In this document: positions 1 to 6,773 of the stretch, in pieces
Layout: each line of letters opens with the position of its first letter
Position numbering within the stretch: the stretch's first letter is position 1
Source: Leptospirillum sp.
GTDB taxonomy: Bacteria; Nitrospirota; Leptospirillia; Leptospirillales; Leptospirillaceae
DNA length: 28,103 nt
Direction: 5' to 3'
Assembly (NCBI GenBank): GCA_027346125.1
Contig: DAIEST010000232.1
Coordinates: forward strand, 1 to 28,103
Program-made: the position numbers and the translations under genes
The notes under the pieces: model-generated
Database searches by the model: none
What the model saw: only the letters and a program-made list of their open reading frames with translations
What the model was told of the DNA's origin: nothing

Positions 1-112
1 TTTAACAGAGAGTATGTCTCGGGGGAAAGGCCCCAGGATCCTCCTCAGATACGGAGGGGTATCCAGTGCGAGCGGGTGGTGAGGCAGGGAAGATGCTCCT
101 CCGGAATGGCAT

Positions 113-221
113 GGCAGGTCTTGTGTACTCCCTTTGCTCTGCGGGCAAAGGCTGGCCCATTTCCTTCCCTCTCCACGCCGGGAACCGGTCGTGCGGGTTC
201 CCCCGGCAAGCGGCTCAAGAC
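113..221 (-). promoter_or_regulatory. Possible degenerate B12-box element on the minus strand
   Basis: Read on the minus strand, this stretch ends in AAGACCTGCC, matching the 3' B12 box of classical cobalamin riboswitches. About 45 nt before it is GAGGGAAGG, resembling the conserved GGGAAGG segment. The 5' end carries GTCTTG (216-221 on the plus strand as CAAGAC), which can pair with the CAAGAC that overlaps the B12 box (118-123 on the plus strand as GTCTTG). The interval between the first GGGGGAA and the GGGAAGG is only about 33 nt, much shorter than in standard examples, so this is either a divergent variant, a relic or chance. Any controlled gene would lie left of the window. Confidence 0.22.
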
Positions 222-266
222 GTTTCAGTGCTCGTCTCCCGCCAAAAAACAGAAACTGTCACTTTC

Positions 267-400
267 TCTCGTATGGAATCCGGAGATTCGGGGGAGGATA
301 GGAGACGTTCTGACACTCTCTTTAGTGAAAATTCACCACGAGGGAAGGGGATATTCCGGTTTTTGGAAAAGCCTGAAAGTCGGCGCAGGCCGGAAAGCCG
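267..400 (+). promoter_or_regulatory. Candidate cobalamin riboswitch upstream of cobQ
   Basis: Several segments occur in the order expected for a B12 riboswitch. GGAATCCGGAGATTCGG (from 275) resembles the GGGAA..CCGGTG..A..CCGG segment. CACCACGAGGGAAGG (334-348) resembles the CCACTG..GGGAAGG core. AAGCCTGAAAGTCGG followed by GGCCGG (370-393) resembles the closing B12 box. The spacing between the first and second segments, about 70 nt, is close to normal. The B12 box itself is imperfect. The context is the best support: the first gene downstream, about 110 nt on, makes cobyric acid. A covariance-model scan is needed for a firm call. Confidence 0.35.
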
Positions 401-504
401 GCTGGAACGAAATGAGAGACAACGGAAAAAGAATCCCGTAAAATGATGCCGCCTTCAGTCTGTCGTGTTCCTTAGTTGCGGTCAATCTCTATCCGGGCGA
501 TATC

Positions 505-2016
505 GTGCGTTCTGGTTTCAATCCAAAGCAAAAGCGGTTCATGGTTCTGGGAACCGGTTCCGGCGTCGGAAAATCCCTGATTGTGGCAGGTCTGTGCCGA
601 TACGCCCGCAATCTGGGGCTTTCCGTGGGACCCTTCAAGGCCCAGAACATGTCCAACAATGCCGCCGTGGTCCCGGGGGGAGGGGAGATCGGCCGCGCCC
701 AGTATCTTCAGGCGCAGGCGGCCGGCCGGACTCCGGAAGTCCGGATGAACCCGATCCTGCTGAAGCCGCTGGGAGAAGGGCTTTCCCAGGTCGTTTTCCT
801 GGGTCATCCCCTGGGAGTCTACGACATCCGGGGATACCGGGAATTGAAGAAAAAGCTCGAACCCCGGCTCCGGGAGATTTTCTGGGAGTATGCGCGGGAC
901 CTGGATGTGGTCTTTCTGGAGGGCGCCGGATCTCCGGCGGAAATCAACCTTCTGGAGGAGGACCTTGTCAATACCCGGATGGCTCGATGGGCCGATGCCC
1001 GTGCGATTCTGGTGGGGGATATCGAGCAGGGGGGAGTGTTTGCATCGCTCTGGGGGACATGGAGCCTTCTTCCTCCGGAAGACAGGGCCGTGATCCGCTG
1101 GATGGGAATCAACAAATTTCGGGGGGATCCCTCCCTTCTTCTTCCTGGATTTTCTGAAATGAAAGCCCGGACAGGGATCCCGATCCTGGGAGTCCTGAAT
1201 CATCTGGGAGGGCTTCCGTTGCCGGACGAGGACTCCTTTCGCCCCCAGACGGAAACCTCGGAAGGGACCGGGATGACGAGACTTCTGGTCATCGAATGGC
1301 CCCATCTGTCCAATCGGTCCGATTTCGATCCGATCAGGATGGACCCCGGGGTTCATCTTGAGTTCGCCGGTCTCGACCGTCTTCCCGTTGGAGAGTTCGA
1401 TACCGTTTTTCTTCCGGGGACGCGTCAAACGGTGGGAGATCTGGAGATGTTCCGTAAATCCCCCTTGTACGACTGGTTTCTGGGATATGTTTCGGATGGC
1501 GGCAGCGTCGTGGGAATTTGCGGTGGATACCAGATGATGGCGGCGGATCTGATGGATCCGGACAGGGTGGAGTCGAATCGCGCCTGGACACGGGGGCTGG
1601 ATCTGCTGCCTTTTTCCGTCCGCTTTTCGAAAGACAAGATTTCCCGGATGGTGAAAGTGCGGCCCAAGGGATCCCGGTTTTTCGAGGAGGCATTGTCCGG
1701 CAAAGGAGACCTGGCCGGTTACGAGATCCGGCATGGACGCCACCATTCTCATGGAAAGGAAGAGCTCTTCGACCTTCTGGATCCGGAAACCGGAGCGGAA
1801 CTCGGGAGAGAAGGGTTCATTTCCGGAGACGGGCGAATCTGGGGAGCCCCGGTTCACGGGCTCTTCGAAAACGATCTCTTCCGGAGCCTGATCCTGAACC
1901 GATCGGAAAAGAAGGATTCTCCGATGCCTGTCCGTTATTCGGAAAATCTTGAACAGGCGCTGGATCGTCTTTCGGTTCGGGTCCACCAGGCATTTCCCCT
2001 TTTAATCCAGCCATGA
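505..2016 (+). CDS. cobQ: Cobyric acid synthase (glutamine-hydrolysing) CobQ
   Basis: This enzyme amidates the b, d, e and g side chains of adenosylcobyrinic acid a,c-diamide, using glutamine and ATP, in the late cytoplasmic part of cobalamin synthesis. The N-terminal half is a dethiobiotin-synthetase-like ATPase with GTGSGVGKS at residues 16-24. The C-terminal half is a class I-type glutaminase with the nucleophile Cys339 in GICGGYQMM and the catalytic His451 in PVHGLFEN. Its 503 residues are the normal family length. The GTG at 505 gives the longest version, but ATG at 541 (Met13) begins exactly where most homologues begin; neither has a clear ribosome binding site. The stop overlaps the start of the next gene (ATGA), so the genes are co-transcribed and probably translationally coupled. 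Confidence 0.96.
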   Translation: MRSGFNPKQKRFMVLGTGSGVGKSLIVAGLCRYARNLGLSVGPFKAQNMSNNAAVVPGGGEIGRAQYLQAQAAGRTPEVRMNPILLKPLGEGLSQVVFLGHPLGVYDIRGYRELKKKLEPRLREIFWEYARDLDVVFLEGAGSPAEINLLEEDLVNTRMARWADARAILVGDIEQGGVFASLWGTWSLLPPEDRAVIRWMGINKFRGDPSLLLPGFSEMKARTGIPILGVLNHLGGLPLPDEDSFRPQTETSEGTGMTRLLVIEWPHLSNRSDFDPIRMDPGVHLEFAGLDRLPVGEFDTVFLPGTRQTVGDLEMFRKSPLYDWFLGYVSDGGSVVGICGGYQMMAADLMDPDRVESNRAWTRGLDLLPFSVRFSKDKISRMVKVRPKGSRFFEEALSGKGDLAGYEIRHGRHHSHGKEELFDLLDPETGAELGREGFISGDGRIWGAPVHGLFENDLFRSLILNRSEKKDSPMPVRYSENLEQALDRLSVRVHQAFPLLIQP

Positions 2017-3014
2017 GCGCGTCATGGGATCTTACGTTTCCGCTCCTCCTGTTTCTTTCCCTTCTGCTGGATACGTTCTGGGGAGGGGCATTCTACCGGT
2101 TCCATCCGGTTCTGGCCATGGGAGCGATCGGGAGGTTCCTCGAGGAGCAATTCCTGGCCCTGACTGACTCTCCGGTCGGTCTGCGGGTGATGGGAATCGT
2201 TCTGGCAGTGACGGTGCCCGGGATCTTCATGACCGGAAGCGCCACTCTCCTTTTTCTGCTGGGCATAAACGGGTACCATGCGCTTGCCGATCTCCTGACT
2301 GTTTTCTGGGGATATCAGCTTCTTGCGGGAAGAAGTCTTGAGACTCATGTCCGGTCGGTTTTCCTGTTTCTTGCCGAAGGGAACCTTCCGGAAGCCCGGA
2401 ACGCTCTTGCCATGATCGTGGGCCGTGACACCCGGGATCTCGATCAGACGGAAGTTTTGCGCGGAGCGATCGAATCGCTTTCGGAAAACACCAACGATGC
2501 CCTTTGCGCCCCGCTGTTCTTTTTCGCTCTGGGGGGGATTCCTCTCCTGATGGGGTACAAGGCGGTCAGTACGCTCGACTCGCAGGTCGGATACAAACGC
2601 CTTCCCTATCGGGATCTGGGCTGGGCCAGCGCACGGCTTGACGATTTCCTCGCGTTTCTCCCCGCCAGATTGACGCTTCTTGCCCTGATTCTTCTGTTCG
2701 GGCCTTCTGCGGCACGAGCCCGGGGGGTTCCTTTCCGTCAGATCCGGGAGGAGGCATGGGAATACCGTCTGGCCCACCCGAGCCCGAACAGCGCGCATCC
2801 GATGAGCGGGTTCGCGGCGCTTCTGGGCGTGCGCATCGGGGGAGGCGCCTCCTACGGGGGCGTCTGGTCACCCAAGCCCTGGATCGGGAGGGGACGCGAA
2901 CATCTGACGCCGGAGGACCTTCAGCGCGCGCTCAGGATTTACCGGCAGTTTCGCTGGAGTCTCCTTTCGGGGGTGGGGGTGATTGTTTTCTTGTGGACGG
3001 TGGGGCCTCTTTAG
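2013..3014 (+). CDS. cbiB: Adenosylcobinamide-phosphate synthase CbiB
   Basis: This is an integral membrane protein that attaches the aminopropanol (phosphate) arm to adenosylcobyric acid, the step after CobQ. The 333-residue sequence starts with a hydrophobic helix and has several more membrane segments. It carries the family's conserved stretches: VGRDTRDL, AIESLSENTNDALCAPLFFF, the GYKAVSTLDSQVGYK block, and ARLDDFLAFLPARLT. The ATG overlaps the cobQ stop by ATGA and has no good Shine-Dalgarno of its own, which fits translational coupling. In Salmonella nomenclature this is CbiB; in Pseudomonas nomenclature it is CobD. The next gene, which probably makes the aminopropanol phosphate substrate, starts 13 nt downstream. 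Confidence 0.95.
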   Translation: MSASWDLTFPLLLFLSLLLDTFWGGAFYRFHPVLAMGAIGRFLEEQFLALTDSPVGLRVMGIVLAVTVPGIFMTGSATLLFLLGINGYHALADLLTVFWGYQLLAGRSLETHVRSVFLFLAEGNLPEARNALAMIVGRDTRDLDQTEVLRGAIESLSENTNDALCAPLFFFALGGIPLLMGYKAVSTLDSQVGYKRLPYRDLGWASARLDDFLAFLPARLTLLALILLFGPSAARARGVPFRQIREEAWEYRLAHPSPNSAHPMSGFAALLGVRIGGGASYGGVWSPKPWIGRGREHLTPEDLQRALRIYRQFRWSLLSGVGVIVFLWTVGPL

Positions 3015-3027
3015 GAAAGGCTGTTGC

Positions 3028-4167
3028 ATGGAACCGGATCTGTTTTCTGGACGTTTCCCCCTGACTGCGAAGGGGGCATGGGATCATGGGGGGGCACCGT
3101 TTTCCGGCGAAGGAGGAGACGTCCGGATCCTGGATGCCAGCACGACGGTCAACCCGTTCGGCCCCCCGTTTTCCATGACAGATGCGATATCCGACGCAAG
3201 CCGGAGTTTCGACCGGTATCCCGAAGCGTGGGGAGAATCCGCCGTCGCAATCCTTTCGGCTTCCTTGCCGGTTCCGTCGGAGAATCTGGTGGTGGGGCCC
3301 GGGTCTACTGCGTTACTGTACCGATGGATGGAAGCGGTCCGCCCGAAACGCCTCGTTCTGTTCGAGCCGGTTTTTTCCGAATACCGCAAGGCGGCTCTGC
3401 TGTATGGCGTTCCGTGCGTGACCGTTCCGGCCTCCGACCCCATTCCGTTTGAAGGAGGCGAGCCTCCGGAGCATTGCCGGAGATGGGGCATAGACCTGTC
3501 CTCCTCCCTGTCCATTCAGGCAGGGGACCATTTTGTCCTGGTGAATCCTGTCAATCCGACGGGACAGGCGTTTGCACGGAACGCACTCCTGAGCTTCTGG
3601 GACAGGGTTTCTTCCGGCGGGGGATCCCTGCTTCTGGACGAGTCCTTCCAGGATTTCCTGCAAGAGCAAAGCTCCCTGTTGCCTGAGGTCGCGGCGGGAA
3701 CCAAAGGTCTTTCCATCCTCCGGAGCCTGACCAAATCGACGGGTCTTCCCGGAATCCGGACGGGCTGGCTGGCCGGAAGTGCGGAGATGATTTCGTCCGT
3801 CCGGTTGCGCATGGGCCCCTGGCCGATCGGTGCACTGGAAGAGTCCGTCATTCGCCATTGGGCCAGAGCGTCCGATGAAGCAGAATCCCTTTTCAGGCGG
3901 GTGAGGGATGTCCGGGGGGAGCTTTCGGCCCGTCTTGTTCGTCTGGGATGGAAGGTCGCGCGGGGTGAAAGTCCGTTCCTGTTCGTCTTTACCGGCTGGG
4001 GAGATCAGGCCTATGGACGCCGGGAAACGTTTTTTCTCCGCTCCGGCCTCTATCTGCGCGTGGCGGACGGCTTCGGCCCCCCTACAGGGACGGATTACAT
4101 TCGGCTGGGATTCGGAGCGTTCCGGGATCCCGGCAAAATTGTGACACTCCTCACAGAATCGTCATAA
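3028..4167 (+). CDS. cobD: L-threonine-O-3-phosphate decarboxylase-like PLP enzyme (CobD/CobC)
   Basis: This fold-type I PLP enzyme probably decarboxylates threonine phosphate to (R)-1-amino-2-propanol O-2-phosphate, the arm used by CbiB. The ATG at 3028 sits 7 nt after AGGAAAGG and gives 379 residues, close to the usual 360-380; a longer frame from 2983 would run into cbiB and lacks support. Visible class features are DASTTVNPFGPP near the N terminus, NPVNPTG at 173-179, the PLP-pyridine aspartate D204 in LLLDESFQDF, the Schiff-base lysine K236 in SLTKSTGLPGIRTG, and an arginine-containing TDYIRLGFG near the end. A plain histidinol-phosphate aminotransferase is the main alternative, but the neighbours argue for the cobalamin enzyme. 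It is the last gene of the operon. Confidence 0.88.
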   Translation: MEPDLFSGRFPLTAKGAWDHGGAPFSGEGGDVRILDASTTVNPFGPPFSMTDAISDASRSFDRYPEAWGESAVAILSASLPVPSENLVVGPGSTALLYRWMEAVRPKRLVLFEPVFSEYRKAALLYGVPCVTVPASDPIPFEGGEPPEHCRRWGIDLSSSLSIQAGDHFVLVNPVNPTGQAFARNALLSFWDRVSSGGGSLLLDESFQDFLQEQSSLLPEVAAGTKGLSILRSLTKSTGLPGIRTGWLAGSAEMISSVRLRMGPWPIGALEESVIRHWARASDEAESLFRRVRDVRGELSARLVRLGWKVARGESPFLFVFTGWGDQAYGRRETFFLRSGLYLRVADGFGPPTGTDYIRLGFGAFRDPGKIVTLLTESS

Positions 4168-4205
4168 AGCCTTAATATAGCTTGTTTTGTGTGTTTTTGT
4201 GAGCA

Positions 4206-4235
4206 TTGCGTATCATTAGATAAGAGTGATAGAAT
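4206..4235 (+). promoter_or_regulatory. Putative sigma-70 promoter of the small HTH gene
   Basis: TTGCGT (4206-4211) and TAGAAT (4230-4235) are separated by 18 nt in an AT-rich gap that contrasts with the GC-rich surroundings. This would start transcription about 60 nt before the HTH start codon, independent of the cob operon. Confidence 0.45.
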
Positions 4236-4299
4236 GTCTTTCAATGTATTGTTCATGCAACTTTAAGTGGCGGAAGAGATTCCAGGGAGGACTTTGTTG

Positions 4300-4485
4300 A
4301 TGAAAGGACATACCTTTAACCGTCTCTTGACCGTTAAAGAGGTTGCCCAGATTCTGGGTGTGTCCCCTGTGACGATTCGGGCATGGGACAAGAGCGGAAA
4401 GATCAAGACGATCCGGACTCCAGGAAACCAGCGCCGGATTCCCGAAGAAGAGCTGAAACGAATCCTGGAGAACTCGAACAAATAG
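4300..4485 (+). CDS. Small MerR/excisionase-family helix-turn-helix protein
   Basis: This 61-residue protein is essentially one winged helix-turn-helix of the excisionase/MerR N-terminal type. LTVKEVAQILGVSPVTIRAW forms the HTH, and KSGKIKTIRTPGNQRRIPEEEL forms the wing, including the R-T-P-G-N-Q-R-R pattern typical of BldC-like and excisionase-like binders. There is no effector domain. The ATG at 4300 has AGGGAGG 9 nt upstream; a GTG at 4267 would add 11 residues but has no such site. The gene is monocistronic, with its own promoter and a strong terminator. It sits in core sequence with no integrase nearby, so a stand-alone regulator is more likely than a phage excisionase. Its targets are unknown. 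Confidence 0.85.
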   Translation: MKGHTFNRLLTVKEVAQILGVSPVTIRAWDKSGKIKTIRTPGNQRRIPEEELKRILENSNK

Positions 4486-4505
4486 CTCCCGCAGAGACTG
4501 TTGTG

Positions 4506-4552
4506 GGCCCGGTGTCGGTGAATCGTCCCCCATTGATGCCGGGCCTTTTTTT
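4506..4552 (+). terminator. Rho-independent terminator after the small HTH gene
   Basis: GGCCCGG (4506-4512) pairs perfectly with CCGGGCC (4539-4545), followed at once by seven T residues (4546-4552). The loop is long (26 nt). The CCGGGC arm can also pair with GCCCGG at 4553-4558 across the T-run, giving an alternative hairpin. Confidence 0.75.
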
Positions 4553-4615
4553 GCCCGGACGCTTCCTGGAGCGCCCGAGGCCGTTGCGGTCATGTCAAAA
4601 ACCGATCCGATTCTT

Positions 4616-4640
4616 CCCGGGCATTCGTGAATTGCCCGGG
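4616..4640 (+). repeat. Perfect inverted repeat in the fumC leader
   Basis: CCCGGGCA (4616-4623) and TGCCCGGG (4633-4640) form an uninterrupted 8-bp stem with a 9-nt loop, ending 10 nt before the fumC ribosome binding site. No T-run follows, so it is unlikely to be a simple terminator. It could be an operator for a dimeric regulator or an mRNA hairpin affecting fumC translation or stability. Confidence 0.55.
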
Positions 4641-4669
4641 CAATCCAGTCAAGGAGGGAAATAGCGCGC

Positions 4670-6088
4670 ATGAGTCCAGATCAATCCACGAAAACGGGAA
4701 CAACCCGGACGGAAAGCGACAGCATGGGACCGATCGAAGTTCCGTCCGATCGGCTCTGGGGCGCCCAGACCGAACGGTCTCTCCACCATTTTTCCATCGG
4801 ACAGGACCGTATGCCGATCGAAGTCATCCGGGCCATGGCTCTCCTGAAGAAGGCCGCGGCGATCGTCAACCGGGATCTGGGAAAACTGACGCCGGAGCGG
4901 ACAGACCTGATTGTTCGGGCTTGTGACGAGATCATGGCCGGAAAGCTGGATAGGGAGTTCCCCCTTTATGTCTGGCAGACAGGTTCGGGAACGCAGACGA
5001 ACATGAATGTCAACGAAGTGGTCGCAAATCGGGCAATCCAGATTGCGGGCGGAACAGTCGGGTCGAAGAATCCCGTTCATCCGAACGACCATGTCAACAT
5101 GTCCCAGTCCTCCAACGACACGTTCCCGACCGCGATGCACATTGCCGCCGTCATGGCGCTTGAAGACCGCCTTCTCCCGTCTCTTTCCGGACTCAGGGAA
5201 CGCCTTGAGGCCAAGGGCCGGGAGATCGGAGAGATCGTCAAGATCGGACGGACCCATCTCATGGATGCCGTGCCGTTGACGCTCGGGCAGGAAATTTCCG
5301 GTTATGTGGCCCAACTGGTCCAGTGCGAGGCAAACCTCCGGGGTGTCATCGGTCCGCTCCTGCGATTGGCGATCGGGGGTACTGCCGTGGGGACGGGCCT
5401 GAATACCCACCCGGAATTTGCAGAACGAACCGCCCGGGAAATCGCCCGGATGACAGGTCGGCACTTCGTGTCGGCCCCCAACAAATTCATGGCCCTTGCA
5501 GGGCATGAAGAGCTGGTTCAGGCCAGCGCTTCCCTTCGCACGCTGGCGGTCTCGCTCATGAAAATCGCGAATGATTTCCGATGGATGGGATCCGGGCCCC
5601 GTTGCGGTCTCGGGGAGCTTTCCCTTCCCGAGAACGAGCCGGGAAGCTCGATCATGCCCGGAAAAGTCAATCCCACCCAGTGCGAAGCCCTGACCATGAT
5701 CGCCGTTCAGGTGATGGGAAATGATACCGCGGTGGCATTTGCCGGTTCCCAGGGCAATTTCGAACTCAATGTCTACAAGCCCCTGATCATTTTCAATGTG
5801 CTTCATTCCCTGGAGATCCTGTCCGACGGGATGTCCAACTTCGGGGAATTCCTGGTGGATGGCGTTCGTCCCAACGTCGATCGGATCCGGACCCACCTCG
5901 AAAATTCCCTGATGCTGGTGACGGCACTTTCGCCCCATATCGGTTATGACCGAGCGGCCAAAGTGGCCCACCAGGCTTTTGTAGACAATACGACACTGAA
6001 GGATGCTGCGGTCGGGATGGGCTTTGTGACGGCCGACCAGTTCGACCAATGGGTTCGTCCGGATCGGATGACCGGTCCTTCGGCCTGA
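4670..6088 (+). CDS. fumC: Fumarate hydratase class II (FumC)
   Basis: This enzyme interconverts fumarate and malate in the TCA cycle; class II enzymes are iron-free homotetramers. The start at 4670 follows AAGGAGGG (4651-4658). At 472 residues it is the normal length. It has the superfamily signature GSSIMPGKVN at 325-334 containing the mobile-loop catalytic serine, the SSNDTFPTAMH block around 145-155, GRTHLMDAVPLTLGQE with His196, and the near-N-terminal pattern VPSDRLWGAQTERS. The N terminus has about 18 extra polar residues before the conserved region. Aspartase shares the fold, but the residues around the signature and the GTQTNMNVNEV block fit fumarase. It appears monocistronic, with a hairpin in its leader. 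Confidence 0.95.
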   Translation: MSPDQSTKTGTTRTESDSMGPIEVPSDRLWGAQTERSLHHFSIGQDRMPIEVIRAMALLKKAAAIVNRDLGKLTPERTDLIVRACDEIMAGKLDREFPLYVWQTGSGTQTNMNVNEVVANRAIQIAGGTVGSKNPVHPNDHVNMSQSSNDTFPTAMHIAAVMALEDRLLPSLSGLRERLEAKGREIGEIVKIGRTHLMDAVPLTLGQEISGYVAQLVQCEANLRGVIGPLLRLAIGGTAVGTGLNTHPEFAERTAREIARMTGRHFVSAPNKFMALAGHEELVQASASLRTLAVSLMKIANDFRWMGSGPRCGLGELSLPENEPGSSIMPGKVNPTQCEALTMIAVQVMGNDTAVAFAGSQGNFELNVYKPLIIFNVLHSLEILSDGMSNFGEFLVDGVRPNVDRIRTHLENSLMLVTALSPHIGYDRAAKVAHQAFVDNTTLKDAAVGMGFVTADQFDQWVRPDRMTGPSA

Positions 6089-6306
6089 CCGGAAGTCCTG
6101 TGTGATGCTTGATTTCGAGGGGAAAGGCGGCTATATTGCAAAGCTACCCAGGTGACTGTCTCCTGAAATTCTGAAGAGAGTTGAGTGCTTCCTGTCTGTG
6201 GCCTTCCCGCTGGCCTCGTGTTTTGGAGTCCATCGGAATTCCTCGGGATTCCTTTCCGGAAGGTGCCGGATCGGGAAGATGGTCAATGGTGTTTTCCTTA
6301 TCGGTT

Positions 6307-6383
6307 CGGGGCGTAGCGCAGCTTGGTAGCGCACACCGTTCGGGACGGTGGGGTCGAAGGTTCAAATCCTTTCGCCCCGACCA
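6307..6383 (+). tRNA. tRNA-Pro (anticodon CGG)
   Basis: The cloverleaf folds fully over 77 nt. The acceptor stem is CGGGGCG/CGCCCCG, the D stem GCGC/GCGC, and the anticodon stem CACCG/CGGTG. The anticodon loop is TTCGGGA, giving CGG for codon CCG. The T arm is GAAGG-TTCAAAT-CCTTT with one G-U pair. The 3' CCA is encoded. T-rich sequence follows directly. The 218 nt between fumC and this gene show no other feature. Confidence 0.96.
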
Positions 6384-6431
6384 ATTTTTCCCGTTTTTCT
6401 GTATTGATCCGTCTCAGAGGTTACTGTCGTC

Positions 6432-6734
6432 ATGCCTTCCAGTCCATCTGAACCAGTTACGGAGGCGATTCGTGTATCTGGCCGGGTGCAAGGTGTCGGG
6501 TTCAGGGCTTTTGTCCAGAAAAAGGCGTTGCTGCACTCCCTCTCCGGATATGTCGAGAACCGCTCCGACGGTACTGTTTTTCTGGAAGTCTCGGGATTTT
6601 CCGAAGCGCTCGATTCTTTTGTCCGGGAACTCTGGAAAGGACCATCTCCCGCCGCTGTGGTCGAAAACGTCGAGCGTTCGCGGTCTCCGGGGAAGATCTT
6701 TCCTCCTGGTTCCTTCGAAATCCGCCGGGCCTGA
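6432..6734 (+). CDS. acyP: Acylphosphatase
   Basis: This is a small cytoplasmic hydrolase of acyl phosphates such as acetyl phosphate and carbamoyl phosphate. The 100-residue protein has the two family signatures: VSGRVQGVGFRAFV, with the phosphate-binding loop and catalytic arginine, and GYVENRSDGTVFLEV, with the catalytic asparagine. Roughly ten residues precede the usual start. GAGG lies about 11 nt upstream of the ATG. It ends 39 nt before the sigma-factor frame and may be its operon partner. Confidence 0.92.
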   Translation: MPSSPSEPVTEAIRVSGRVQGVGFRAFVQKKALLHSLSGYVENRSDGTVFLEVSGFSEALDSFVRELWKGPSPAAVVENVERSRSPGKIFPPGSFEIRRA

Positions 6735-6773
6735 GCGAGGGGGCTTCCCTCCCTCCCTGATTGAGGGCTGTCG

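Larger units (their letters stand above)
1..504 (+). other. Leader region upstream of the cobalamin operon, no convincing protein gene
   Basis: No reading frame here looks like a gene: the two overlapping frames of about 120 codons give low-complexity Arg/Gly/Ser-rich translations with no recognisable motif. What can be seen is RNA-structure-like sequence. There is a strong inverted repeat at 177-207 (GCCGGGAACC paired with GGTTCCCCCGGC, one bulge) and two separate stretches with cobalamin-riboswitch-like motifs, listed as their own entries. A long structured leader before a B12 biosynthesis operon is what one expects of riboswitch control. Confidence 0.5.

Noticed and set aside
66..446. Two overlapping frames of about 120 codons in the leader
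   Set aside because: No motif, biased composition and no clear ribosome binding site were found; they overlap each other and RNA-like structure.
472..1986. Minus-strand frame of 504 codons opposite cobQ
   Set aside because: The frame is antisense to a well-supported enzyme, its translation is low in complexity, and it has no start signals. Similar shadows lie opposite fumC, apt and the flavoprotein.
4300..4485. Phage excisionase marking a prophage or integrated element
   Set aside because: The domain is excisionase-like, but no integrase or att-like repeat is near. The flanking genes are core, and the gene has its own promoter and terminator.
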